Below are positions 1 through 5,717 of a stretch of 5,717 nucleotides of DNA, piece by piece. Below the pieces are notes generated by a model. The model was not told the DNA's origin, did not search any database, and saw nothing but the letters and a program-made list of their open reading frames with translations. The stretch covers positions 1-5,717 of the forward strand of contig CANGJN010000049.1 of the NCBI GenBank assembly GCA_947454215.1. Reading direction: 5' to 3'. The stretch's first letter is position 1; each line of letters starts with the position of its first letter. The position numbers and the translations under genes were made by a program. The stretch comes from Neisseriaceae bacterium (GTDB lineage: Bacteria > Pseudomonadota > Gammaproteobacteria > Burkholderiales > UBA11063).

Positions 1-125
1 GTTACTACTCAGGGTTGTCTAACATATTGAATTATTCTAAGTATTAATAAATATATTATTAGATATATTAACTTTAAACATGCTGTAATAATGAAGATAT
101 TTTAAATTAACTGGAAAATTTTCTA

Positions 126-133
126 AAAAATTA
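126..133. repeat. Left target-site duplication AAAAATTA
   Basis: The eight bases AAAAATTA directly abut the left end (134) of the inserted element and recur exactly at 315-322 on the other side. The uninterrupted copy at 5579-5717 has a single A8-TTA tract at the matching place. This is what a staggered-cut insertion would leave. The site is A/T only, so chance identity must be weighed, but its exact position at both element borders supports duplication. Confidence 0.7.
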
Positions 134-314
134 GTTACTACTCAGCAGTGATTAACTATTTTATTTGTTTACAATTCTCTCAATCGGAAAATAGACTTTA
201 TTCAGTAAATAATTTAAACAATGCTATAAATACTGCATTATAAAAATTTATACTATATAGTAAATTTTGATTTTTTACAATAAAAACAGTATGTTAATAC
301 TGATGAGGAGTAAC
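134..314 (-). mobile_element. Complete 181-bp MITE-like element with inverted ends
   Basis: The left end (134-156) begins GTTACTACTCAGCAGT. The reverse complement of the right end (314-293) begins GTTACTCCTCATCAGT. With one 1-base gap the two ends match at about 20 of 22 positions and both finish in ATTAAC. AAAAATTA flanks both sides. The interior aligns end to end with the other family copies, for example TTTAAAC at 213-219 lies about 100 bases from the right end, as in the copy at 5579. No reading frame of note fits inside, so it would be a non-autonomous element needing a transposase encoded elsewhere or now lost. It lies inside an older copy of its own family. I cannot assign it to an insertion sequence family; an 8-bp duplication is compatible with several. 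Confidence 0.8.
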
Positions 315-322
315 AAAAATTA
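315..322. repeat. Right target-site duplication AAAAATTA
   Basis: This is an exact copy of 126-133, immediately after the right terminal GTAAC (310-314). It continues into TCTAATAGATATC (322-334), which corresponds to the continuation of the older copy, as judged against 5610-5620 on the opposite strand. Confidence 0.7.
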
Positions 323-408
323 TCTAATAGATATCTTTCGTAACCCCAAAAAACAATATAGAATAATATATTTATAGTGTTTAATTATAATTTTGAAATG
401 GTATTAAA

Positions 409-750
409 TTAAAAATCTATCTCTTTTTCAAAATTATTATCGATAAACTTAAAGTTCATACTTACCTTTATTAAAATCTTTTCTATATTATAATTGTTTT
501 TATTAAACAGCCTTATTAAGCTTTCACTAGAATTTTTTACAGTGGTTAATATTTGCTGATCACATACAAATATTACCACTAAATTATCCTTTGAATCATA
601 TGCACCAACTCTTGCAAATCTACAAACATTATTAGGAAGGTAATTAATTAAAATCTTATTCAAATCATCTAATATCTCCATTAATGACTTAAATCCAATA
701 AGGTTATTTTCATTAGAATATATTTGTTCAAAATTGAGAAATTTAATCAT
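409..750 (-). CDS. Probable DUF721 (DciA-like) protein
   Basis: This is a 113-residue protein. DUF721 includes DciA, which in many bacteria helps load the replicative helicase DnaB. What I see is the fold pattern of short betaproteobacterial DUF721 proteins: a helix at about 20-37 ending in the LP of NYLPNNV (37-43), a strand-rich core with ARVGAYDSKDNLVVIFV (46-62), a helix at about 65-84 where the family has its 'A.RLRQ' helix, and a final strand KILIKVSM (91-98). Residue identity is low, as expected at this base composition. The ATG at 750 overlaps the prmA stop by 8 bases in ATGATTAA, so it is probably translationally coupled; only a weak A-rich, GA-containing stretch precedes it. It ends the operon, and no clear terminator follows. 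In related genomes DUF721 is often elsewhere, so the position is somewhat unusual. The family call rests on pattern recognition. Confidence 0.6.
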   Translation of the reverse strand: MIKFLNFEQIYSNENNLIGFKSLMEILDDLNKILINYLPNNVCRFARVGAYDSKDNLVVIFVCDQQILTTVKNSSESLIRLFNKNNYNIEKILIKVSMNFKFIDNNFEKEIDF

Positions 751-1642
751 GATAGTCTTTTTTAATATTACATTCTAACAACGCCCATCCATCTAAAATT
801 TCTAACACTGTAATATTAAAAAATTTATTATAGACAAGAATAACTTCTTCAACTTGATGTTCTAAAATTCCAGTTAATACTAATTTACTTTGAGTTAAAT
901 TATACAACGTTTTTAATAAAGAGATAATTGGATTGAGTAAAATATTAGCTACAACATAATCAAATTTTTCTTGTTTTAACTCACTTGAGTGAATAAAACT
1001 AATTTCTACATTATTTTTTATTTTATTCTCATTACTAACAATTATAGCTTGTTCATCTATATCTGTACCAACTACATATTTTGCTCCAAATATTTTAGCA
1101 GCTATTGCTAAAATCCCAGATCCACAGCCATAATCTAATAATGAATTAGTTGGAGTTACATTTTTAGATATCCACTTAAGGCACATAAAAGTAGTCGCAT
1201 GAGATCCAGTACCGAAAGCTAAACCTGGATCTAAAATAATCTTTTTAACATTTGATGGAGACTCATGCCACGATGGAACAATATAAAAATTAGGTGTTAC
1301 TTCTATTGGTTTAAATTGATCTTTAGTCATAGCAACCCAATCTTGATCATCAATAAGTTCTAACTCATAATCAATTTTAATACCTAATAGTGTTTCTATA
1401 ATATTAACTTTTTCAGCAACATTCGTATCATGAAAACATAAAACTTTAACCCTACTATGTTGCCAAAATGATTTAATTTCTATACCTGGTTCATTAAATA
1501 TTGGCTCTTCAAATTTATTTCCATCATTTTGATCTTCAATAGTTACAGAAATAGCTTTAAGACTATTAAATAAATCAGCAATTATATTTGCTGTTTTATT
1601 ATCTGTGTTTATAATTAATTGTTTAAATTTATTTTGAGTCAT
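743..1642 (-). CDS. prmA: Ribosomal protein L11 methyltransferase
   Basis: PrmA is a cytoplasmic S-adenosylmethionine-dependent enzyme that trimethylates amino groups of ribosomal protein L11. The 299 residues match the usual length (about 293 in E. coli). The N-terminal substrate-recognition domain covers roughly 1-100 ([11 protein letters not shown] at 30-40), followed by the catalytic domain. Hallmarks are [15 protein letters not shown] (137-151), the SAM-binding loop [15 protein letters not shown] (168-182), the acidic GTDIDEQA (192-199), VANILLNPI (231-239), LTGIL (257-260 region) and a C-terminal DGWALLE (284-290). The start overlaps the accC 3' end by 14 bases and has no recognisable Shine-Dalgarno, which suggests coupling to accC translation. 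The next gene overlaps its stop. It is conserved next to acc genes in many proteobacteria. No lesion is seen. Confidence 0.95.
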   Translation of the reverse strand: MTQNKFKQLIINTDNKTANIIADLFNSLKAISVTIEDQNDGNKFEEPIFNEPGIEIKSFWQHSRVKVLCFHDTNVAEKVNIIETLLGIKIDYELELIDDQDWVAMTKDQFKPIEVTPNFYIVPSWHESPSNVKKIILDPGLAFGTGSHATTFMCLKWISKNVTPTNSLLDYGCGSGILAIAAKIFGAKYVVGTDIDEQAIIVSNENKIKNNVEISFIHSSELKQEKFDYVVANILLNPIISLLKTLYNLTQSKLVLTGILEHQVEEVILVYNKFFNITVLEILDGWALLECNIKKDYHD

Positions 1643-2996
1643 ATGATATATTTTTTAATGCTATTAATTTTTCTAAATAGTGAATCGATTGACCGCCCTC
1701 AATAAAATTTCTATCTTCCAATAATTTAAGATGTAAAAGTATATTACTTTTTATTCCACTAAAATTTGTTTCTAAAAGAGCTGTTTTCATTTTATTAATA
1801 GCTTCTAATCTTGACTCACCATGAGCAATAATTTTACAAATCATAGAATCATAATTAGGTGGCACTGTATATCCAGAATAAACATGCGAATCAACTCTAA
1901 TACCATTTCCACCACCAAAATGACACTGATCTATTTTTCCTGGTGATGGAATAAAATTAAAAGGGTCTTCTGCATTGATTCTACATTCTATAGCATGGCC
2001 TGACATTTTTACCTGATCTTGTTTATACCTTAATTTTTCTCCACTAGCTATATATATTTGCTCTTTTACAATATCGATTCCAGTAACCATCTCAGTTATA
2101 GTATGTTCAACTTGAACCCTAGTATTCATCTCAATAAAATAAAATTGTTCATTTTCATATAAAAACTCAAATGTTCCTGCCCCTCTATATCTCATGGCTT
2201 TACAAGCCTTAAGACAAGATAAACCAATTTCTTTAATTAACTGTGGTTTAATATTTATTGCTGGAGCCTCTTCTATAACTTTTTGATGCCTCCTTTGCAT
2301 AGAGCAATCTCTTTCCCCTAAATAAATTGCATTTCCATATTCATCCACTAAAACTTGTATTTCTATATGCCTAGGATTAGATAGAAATTTCTCTAGATAT
2401 ACACCATCATTCCCAAATCCAGATAATGCTTCACCTCTTGTTATCTCTATTAATTGAAGCAAGTCCTCTTCTTTATATACAACTCTCATTCCCCTGCCAC
2501 CACCACCAGCAACAGCTTTTATAATAACTGGATAAGTTAATTTTTTTGCTATTTTTAATATCTCTTTGTCATTTTTATGTGGGAGTTCTCCATCAGATCC
2601 TGGAACTGTTGGAACACCTGACTTTGTCATCATTTCCTTAGCTTTAACTTTATCACCCATCATGGCTATATTTGCAGCTCTTGGCCCAATAAAAACAAAA
2701 CCACTCTCTTCTGCTTGGTGAGCAAATTCAGCATTTTCTGATAAGAATCCATATCCCGGATGTATTGCTTGAGCATTTGTTATTTCAGCAGCAGCTATAA
2801 TTGCAGGGATATTTAAATAACTTTGGCTGGCTCTTGCTCCACCAATACATACAGACTCATCAGCCAACTTGACATATTTAGCCTCTCTGTCTGTATCGGA
2901 ATACACCACTACTGACCTAATACCTAAAGCTCTGCATGCCCTTTGTACACGGAGTGCGATCTCACCCCTATTTGCTATTAATATTTTTTCAAACAT
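1629..2996 (-). CDS. accC: Biotin carboxylase subunit of acetyl-CoA carboxylase
   Basis: AccC uses ATP and bicarbonate to carboxylate the biotin carried on AccB, the first half-reaction of malonyl-CoA synthesis. The 455 residues compare with about 449 in E. coli; the excess is a short C-terminal tail. Visible motifs are the start [12 protein letters not shown] (5-16), [10 protein letters not shown] (79-88), K116, K160, the glycine-rich ATP loop GGGGRGMR (164-171), [18 protein letters not shown] (228-245), metal and substrate residues E277, E289 and N291, catalytic R293 in [11 protein letters not shown] (289-299), and ECRINAED (337-344). T299 replaces the proline usual in AccC (VEHP), but threonine is common in related carboxylases, so the enzyme should be active. 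The ATG at 2996 has a strong AGGTGG nine bases upstream. It follows accB by 13 bases and overlaps prmA by 14. Confidence 0.97.
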   Translation of the reverse strand: MFEKILIANRGEIALRVQRACRALGIRSVVVYSDTDREAKYVKLADESVCIGGARASQSYLNIPAIIAAAEITNAQAIHPGYGFLSENAEFAHQAEESGFVFIGPRAANIAMMGDKVKAKEMMTKSGVPTVPGSDGELPHKNDKEILKIAKKLTYPVIIKAVAGGGGRGMRVVYKEEDLLQLIEITRGEALSGFGNDGVYLEKFLSNPRHIEIQVLVDEYGNAIYLGERDCSMQRRHQKVIEEAPAINIKPQLIKEIGLSCLKACKAMRYRGAGTFEFLYENEQFYFIEMNTRVQVEHTITEMVTGIDIVKEQIYIASGEKLRYKQDQVKMSGHAIECRINAEDPFNFIPSPGKIDQCHFGGGNGIRVDSHVYSGYTVPPNYDSMICKIIAHGESRLEAINKMKTALLETNFSGIKSNILLHLKLLEDRNFIEGGQSIHYLEKLIALKNISYDSK

Positions 2997-3005
2997 TATT
3001 AATTT

Positions 3006-3011
3006 CCACCT
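3006..3011 (-). promoter_or_regulatory. Ribosome binding site of accC overlapping the accB stop
   Basis: AGGTGG lies nine bases before the accC ATG. Its first two bases are the AG of the accB stop codon TAG (3012-3010), giving TAGGTGG. Ribosomes terminating on accB therefore sit on the accC site, an arrangement expected to tie AccB and AccC synthesis together. Confidence 0.75.
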
Positions 3012-3492
3012 ATTCTACTATAAATAAATTTTGCCCAAATTCAACTGGTGCTCCATCACTAACTAAAATTTCTTTTATTAAAACCTCATGTTCTGCCTCT
3101 ATTCTATTCATTAATTTCATTGCTTCTATTATACATAAAACTTGACCAACTTTTACTTGTTGCCCTATTTCTATAAATGATGGTTTTCCAGGGCTTGGAC
3201 TAGAATAAAAAGTCCCAACCATTGGTGACTTTATATACTTTACATCAACTACATCAGGAGTGACTATAGTTTCAATATTATTTTGATTATTAGCATTAGA
3301 ATTTTGTAAACCACATCCGATATTTTCTGGTTGAATCATATGAGTGGATGATGACTGATTAAACATTTCTGAATTTATATTTTTACCAAATGCTGATATT
3401 TTAAGTCGATTTTCTCCTTCATTTATTTCTAATTCAGCTATACCTGATTCTTTTACTAAATCTACAATTGCTCTTATTCTTTTAATATCCAT
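3010..3492 (-). CDS. accB: Biotin carboxyl carrier protein of acetyl-CoA carboxylase
   Basis: AccB carries biotin between biotin carboxylase (AccC) and the carboxyltransferase (AccA/AccD, not in this window). The 160 residues match the family (about 156 in E. coli). The N-terminal segment [27 protein letters not shown] (1-23) is followed by a linker at about 40-80 rich in Asn, Ser and Gln, not the usual Ala and Pro. The biotinyl domain runs from about 86 to 160: [13 protein letters not shown] (89-101), the 'thumb' PGKPSF (101-106), and EAMKLMN (123-129), in which K126 is the biotinylated lysine, then a mirror-image half ending GQNLFIVE. The start at 3492 has AAGGA (3505-3501) eight bases upstream, inside the end of aroQ. 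Gaps are 4 bases to aroQ and 13 to accC. Confidence 0.97.
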   Translation of the reverse strand: MDIKRIRAIVDLVKESGIAELEINEGENRLKISAFGKNINSEMFNQSSSTHMIQPENIGCGLQNSNANNQNNIETIVTPDVVDVKYIKSPMVGTFYSSPSPGKPSFIEIGQQVKVGQVLCIIEAMKLMNRIEAEHEVLIKEILVSDGAPVEFGQNLFIVE

Positions 3493-3496
3493 AAAT

Positions 3497-3955
3497 TTAT
3501 TCCTTATTTAATAAATATTCTACTGCATATATCATAGCTAATTTATAACTATTTTCACCTAATCCAGTTATAACTCCAACTGCAATATCGGAAAAAAAAG
3601 ATTTATTTCTAAATTCCTCTCTAGCATAAACATTTGATATATGTACTTCTATAAATGGTACATTTATAGCCAATAATGCATCTCTCCACGCAATACTTGT
3701 GTGGGTATAACCTGCAGGATTTAATATTAAAAAATCAGCAGGATTTTCAATTACGTCTTGAGTCTTGGTTATTAACTCACCCTCATAATTACTTTGAAAT
3801 ATTTCTAAATCAATACAGCTATTAGTTGCAAACTCACTTAATTCATGATTAACTTCTTCAATATAAAATCCACCATATACATTAGTTTCTCTTATTCCAA
3901 TTAAATTAATATTCGGTCCATTAAGTATTAAAATTTTATTTCTTCTATCTACCAT
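3497..3955 (-). CDS. aroQ: 3-dehydroquinate dehydratase, type II
   Basis: This enzyme converts 3-dehydroquinate to 3-dehydroshikimate in the shikimate pathway to aromatic amino acids; type II enzymes are cytoplasmic dodecamers. The 152 residues are the normal length. Visible are ILNGPNINLIG (10-20) with N15, R22 and the catalytic Y27 in the flexible lid, QSNYEGELI (54-62), LNPAGYTHTS (78-87) with N79 and H85, EVHISN (103-108) with E103 and catalytic H105, and AREEFR (111-116) with R116. The FRHKS usual in the family is FRNKS here. The ATG at 3955 has GAAAGAG (3967-3961) five bases upstream. It is the first gene of the acc operon, so its promoter probably lies in 3956-4142, but I see no convincing -35/-10 pair. 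Confidence 0.96.
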   Translation of the reverse strand: MVDRRNKILILNGPNINLIGIRETNVYGGFYIEEVNHELSEFATNSCIDLEIFQSNYEGELITKTQDVIENPADFLILNPAGYTHTSIAWRDALLAINVPFIEVHISNVYAREEFRNKSFFSDIAVGVITGLGENSYKLAMIYAVEYLLNKE

Positions 3956-4142
3956 TTAAACTCTTTCAGCACTATTAAATTTTGATAATATAATATAACA
4001 TCAATAATGAATAGTACTTTTAATATTTTTACACTTATAAAAAGGTTTTACTTAAAAAACTTATAATAGTATTTTCAATATAATTTATTAAATTAAACCC
4101 TCACCATAAAGATAACATTTTTTGTTTATATAAGCATAAAAT
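3956..4142. other. Intergenic spacer between DUF3579 gene and aroQ
   Basis: This 187-base A/T-rich spacer probably ends the DUF3579 transcript and holds the aroQ operon promoter. TTATAA at 4035-4040 and 4061-4066 can pair around a GGTTTT/AAAAAC interior to form a weak hairpin that might terminate transcription from the DUF3579 gene. Runs such as TTATATTATATTATC on the minus strand (near 3997-3983) offer many -10-like boxes but no matching -35. No recognisable copy of the repeat element is seen. Confidence 0.35.
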
Positions 4143-4469
4143 TTATAATTTTTTATTTATACCTATATGTCTTTCAAATAATTTTAATCTATTATCTGCT
4201 GCAAACTGCATAATGAAATTAAAAACACTAGGTCTTTTTATTTCTAACTCCTTTTTAACAGCCACACAATTCATATTTTCAATCATCATCGGTCGTAAAT
4301 AATTAGAATATGAAACCTTTTGATTATCAAAAACAGCCAACATCCCACATAATCTATCAACCCAATCACTTGGTCTAAAGATATTCCCATCTATAGTTAT
4401 ACCTTCTATAATAATTTCATCTGGAAGGCAAGCTTCCTCTTCGATCTGAGTTATTTTTTCTTGATTCAT
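4143..4469 (-). CDS. DUF3579 family protein
   Basis: This is a 108-residue cytoplasmic-looking protein with no signal peptide or membrane segment. It matches the betaproteobacterial DUF3579 family, whose function is unknown to me. The family pattern is clear: EIIIEGITIDGNIFRPSDW (18-36) followed by VDRLCGM (37-43), then YSNYLRPMMIENMNCVAV (54-71), and the helix FNFIMQFAADNRLKLFE (83-99). Residues 1-17 are a variable lead. The ATG at 4469 has AAGGTG about 14 bases upstream, rather far; TAAG lies closer, so initiation may be weak. It stands alone, with a 187-base spacer before aroQ. Long conservation in a decaying genome suggests it is still under selection. Confidence 0.85.
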   Translation of the reverse strand: MNQEKITQIEEEACLPDEIIIEGITIDGNIFRPSDWVDRLCGMLAVFDNQKVSYSNYLRPMMIENMNCVAVKKELEIKRPSVFNFIMQFAADNRLKLFERHIGINKKL

Positions 4470-4546
4470 TTTTAACTTACTAACACCTTAAATATTATTC
4501 TGCTATAGTTTAAAATTATACTTAATTATATTAATATATTTAAATA

Positions 4547-4562
4547 CTTAGAACTCCACAGA
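4547..4562. repeat. Left arm of a distant inverted repeat
   Basis: CTTAGAACTCCACAGA (4547-4562) reverse-complements to TCTGTGGAGTTCTAAG, which matches TCTGTGGAACTCTAAG at 4896-4911 at 14 of 16 positions. The arms lie about 333 bases apart and enclose the degraded element copy. They may be the ends of another, older element or the remains of a duplicated segment. Confidence 0.45.
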
Positions 4563-4672
4563 ATTTTTATAAATTAGCTAACATTTAGTATTGGAAACAT
4601 TATTTACTGGTTTTTCAATATTACTCTCTTTTAAATAATGTCTTTTTTTTCACATAAGGTTTTAATATAAAG

Positions 4673-4853
4673 ATTACTACCCAGTATGATGAATAGTATC
4701 AGTATTATTAAATAATTGTTTGTCAAATTTTCAAATTAATTTATAATATCCTAATTAATACTAAATGTATAAATTCAATATATCTAAATTTTAATGATGC
4801 ATAAATTGATACAATATTTCCTATATTTTACTATAATATGAATATATAAGTAA
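4673..4853 (+). mobile_element. Degraded MITE-like element copy
   Basis: The left end ATTACTACCCAG (4673-4684) resembles the family terminus ATTACTACTCAG at 5579. The next 110 bases stay in register with the copy at 5579-5693: for example AAATTTTCAAATTAATTTATA with AAACTTTCAAGTTAATTTTAA, and a shared AATATATCT (4777-4785 versus 5685-5693). About 65-70 bases further, ATAAGTAA near 4846-4853 may be the worn right end (family GAGTAGTAAC), giving about 180 bases as in the complete copy. No target duplication can be recognised. The orientation is the same as the copy at 5579. Confidence 0.6.
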
Positions 4854-4895
4854 AAATTTATCAATCTTTATGACTATTTACCAGATTTTTGAAAG

Positions 4896-4911
4896 TCTGT
4901 GGAACTCTAAG
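4896..4911. repeat. Right arm of a distant inverted repeat
   Basis: TCTGTGGAACTCTAAG pairs with 4547-4562 at 14 of 16 positions. Looser similarity continues on both sides (a TTTTGAAAG-like run before it and TAAGTATA-like runs after it), which favours a once longer repeat. Confidence 0.45.
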
Positions 4912-4933
4912 TTAAGTATAAAATAAATAATTT

Positions 4934-4970
4934 ATAATTATTGTTTTAATTAAAATTAAACAATAATTAT
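4934..4970 (-). terminator. Strong A/T hairpin at the end of the broken gene
   Basis: ATAATTATTGTTT (4934-4946) and AAACAATAATTAT (4958-4970) are perfect 13-base complements. Three more pairs (AAT/ATT) can form after a single bulged base, leaving a TAAA loop. The stem overlaps the last codons and stop (4956) of the Mth938-like pseudogene. No clear U-run follows on the minus strand and the stem has one G-C pair, so a terminator role is a guess from position. Confidence 0.4.
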
Positions 4971-5307
4971 TGCTACTCTATATTCACTAACTAAAAAATT
5001 AAAAGTTCTACATAACGATTTAATAGTCATAATCTCTATTCCAATCATATTATTTTAAACATTTACATGTAATTCCATTTTGATAAATAATTTTTTCCCT
5101 GTACCTATAATTAATAAATCTGGCTTAGAATTAATTATTTCTGACAAATAATTTAAATATAAATCACTTATATTGTATATTGGATTAGCATTTTTTATAG
5201 TTGTATTAAAAATTATACTATCATTAATCTTGATCTTTAATTGTGACTGATTAATCTTTGTATTTATTCCATTAACTTTCTGAAGGATCATGTACCTTCA
5301 ATAGCAT
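4956..5307 (-). pseudogene. Broken Mth938-like (DUF498/NDUFAF3-type) gene
   Basis: The intact product would be about 116 residues; the family is usually about 120-125 and its bacterial role is unclear. The true start is ATG at 5307, with AAGGA (5319-5315) seven bases upstream. It reads MLLKVHDPSES and then stops at 5274-5272. Removing one A from the AAA at 5279-5277 joins it to the frame VNGINTKINQSQ. That frame continues through DLYLNYLSEI and the hallmark KPDLLIIGTGKK (from about 5276 down to 5055), where an in-frame TAA (5057-5055) interrupts it. The same frame after the stop, 5054-4956, reads NNMIGIEIMTIKSLCRTFNF and then LVSEYRVAIIIV, matching the family end (GIGVEVMDT..ACRTYNIL..EGR). 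Thus one frameshift and one nonsense codon break it. The ATG at 5291 opens a 78-residue frame but is internal to the ancestral gene. It has no intact neighbour in its operon. Confidence 0.85.
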
Positions 5308-5578
5308 AGCACTTTCCTTATTAATTAAAGAATAATTACCATTAAAAACTAACTATAAAAAACATTAGAATGCATAATAGTTGTAATGGCAGATATAACT
5401 TATTTCTTATTACCTAATGATAAATACCGCGAGTTTCCATAAATTCTATAACATTAAAGTTTATCGATTCTATTAAGTCTGTCATAAATTGCTTTTTTAT
5501 TGAGATAAAGTATGTTATAATTTTGTTTTTATGTTTAATTAAAAAAAGGAAATGGTATTATTGTAAATTGCTATTATT
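5308..5578. other. Intergenic spacer upstream of the broken gene
   Basis: The 271 bases hold the ribosome binding site AAGGA (5319-5315) of the pseudogene and presumably its promoter, which I cannot place with confidence. No tRNA or credible reading frame is seen; the best minus-strand frame (5485-5414) is only 23 codons. Confidence 0.4.
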
Positions 5579-5717
5579 ATTACTACTCAGCAGTAGTTAG
5601 TCCATTGATATCATTAGATAATTTTTTTTAGAAAACTTTCAAGTTAATTTTAAATATCCACATTATTATAGCATGTTTAAATTTAATATATCTGATAATC
5701 AACCTATTAATTTATTA
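5579..5717 (+). mobile_element. MITE-like element copy, cut by the window end
   Basis: It starts ATTACTACTCAGCAGT at 5579. Bases 5622-5693 align in reverse complement with 61-130 at about 90 percent by hand count, and 5694-5717 continues the match more weakly with the reverse complement of about 60-37. By comparison with the other copies, the right end should lie about 35-45 bases past the window. Its left end contains a small hairpin, ACTACT (5582-5587) with AGTAGT (5592-5597) around CAGC. This copy is uninterrupted where the copy at 1-345 carries an insertion, so it serves as the 'empty site' reference. Confidence 0.7.

Larger units (their letters stand above)
1..345 (-). mobile_element. 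Older MITE-like element copy, split by a nested insertion
   Basis: Positions 61-133 joined to 323-334 align, in reverse complement, with 5693 down to about 5610: I count about 7 substitutions and two small gaps over some 86 bases. Bases 1-60 also resemble the reverse complement of the bases after 5693, and position 1 begins with GTTACTACTCAG, the family's terminal motif. The copy is therefore in inverted orientation relative to the one at 5579. It is interrupted at 134-314 by another family member. Its right end is unclear: after GATATC (329-334) the family sequence seems to lose about 18 bases and may end near GTAAC at 341-345. It has no coding capacity. The element nature is inferred from terminal motifs and homology between copies. 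Confidence 0.7.
4470..4955. other. Gene-poor spacer with repeat element and inverted repeat
   Basis: I find no gene, tRNA or rRNA on either strand. The stretch holds a degraded MITE-like copy (about 4673-4853), an outer inverted repeat (4547-4562 with 4896-4911), and the start of a strong hairpin (4934-4970). The remainder is A/T-rich sequence. Any promoter of the DUF3579 gene should be near 4490-4560, but no clear pair of boxes can be picked. Confidence 0.5.

Noticed and set aside
1..345. CRISPR-like array from the recurring TTACTACTCAG
   Set aside because: The copies are unevenly spaced, occur in both orientations and continue into about 180 bases of shared sequence; there are no regular spacers.
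2936..3145. Plus-strand open frame of 69 codons
   Set aside because: It lies across the accB-accC junction, antisense to two well-supported genes, and its translation resembles no family; it is a shadow frame.
3956..4020. Sigma-70 promoter for aroQ
   Set aside because: Many -10-like A/T boxes exist, but no paired -35 scores above about 3 of 6 at 17-18 bases, so a specific site cannot be supported.
5055..5291. Intact 78-residue gene starting at 5291
   Set aside because: The stronger ribosome binding site and the family N-terminus belong to ATG 5307 in another frame, and family sequence resumes after the stop at 5055, so it is the middle of a broken gene.
5342..5485. Minus-strand frame of 23 codons, TAG, then 23 codons with a hydrophobic end
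   Set aside because: It has no ribosome binding site and matches no family; runs of this length are common by chance at this base composition, and the hydrophobicity follows from T-rich codons.
4470..5717. tRNA or other structured RNA genes in the spacers
   Set aside because: No T-loop GTTCRANYC motif or cloverleaf stems were found on either strand.

Overview
This is a very A+T-rich bacterial window, roughly a quarter G+C by eye. Every recognisable gene lies on the minus strand. The proteins point to a betaproteobacterium: the run aroQ-accB-accC-prmA is the usual order in Burkholderiales, and the DUF3579 family is essentially betaproteobacterial. The extreme base composition, short proteins, poor promoters, a decaying gene and long non-coding spacers suggest a reduced, host-restricted genome. 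A trypanosomatid symbiont of the Kinetoplastibacterium type would fit, but the species is inferred and not shown by the sequence.

Layout, read along the minus strand (right to left). At 5579-5717 a copy of a short repeat element runs off the window. At 5307-4956 lies a broken gene of the Mth938-like (DUF498, NDUFAF3-type) family, with one frameshift and one in-frame stop. A hairpin sits over its end. A gene-poor spacer at 4955-4470 holds a second repeat element copy (about 4673-4853). A DUF3579 gene follows at 4469-4143, then a 187-base spacer. Then comes a tight operon: aroQ (3955-3497), accB (3492-3010), accC (2996-1629), prmA (1642-743) and a probable DUF721/DciA-like gene (750-409). Gaps in the operon are 4 and 13 bases, and the last two junctions overlap by 14 and 8 bases.

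The operon combines a shikimate-pathway step (aroQ), two subunits of acetyl-CoA carboxylase that start fatty acid synthesis (biotin carrier AccB and biotin carboxylase AccC; the carboxyltransferase subunits are not in this window), methylation of ribosomal protein L11 (PrmA) and possibly loading of the replicative helicase (DUF721). Catalytic motifs look intact in the four named enzymes and carriers.

The most striking content is non-coding. A family of about 180-base, non-coding, MITE-like elements with ends of the form GTTACTACTCAG occurs at least four times. One complete copy (134-314) has 22-23 base inverted ends, is flanked by an exact 8-base duplication AAAAATTA, and sits inside an older copy of the same family. 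Removing it restores a sequence that aligns across the junction with the copy at 5579-5717. This supports real past transposition. No transposase is visible in the window.
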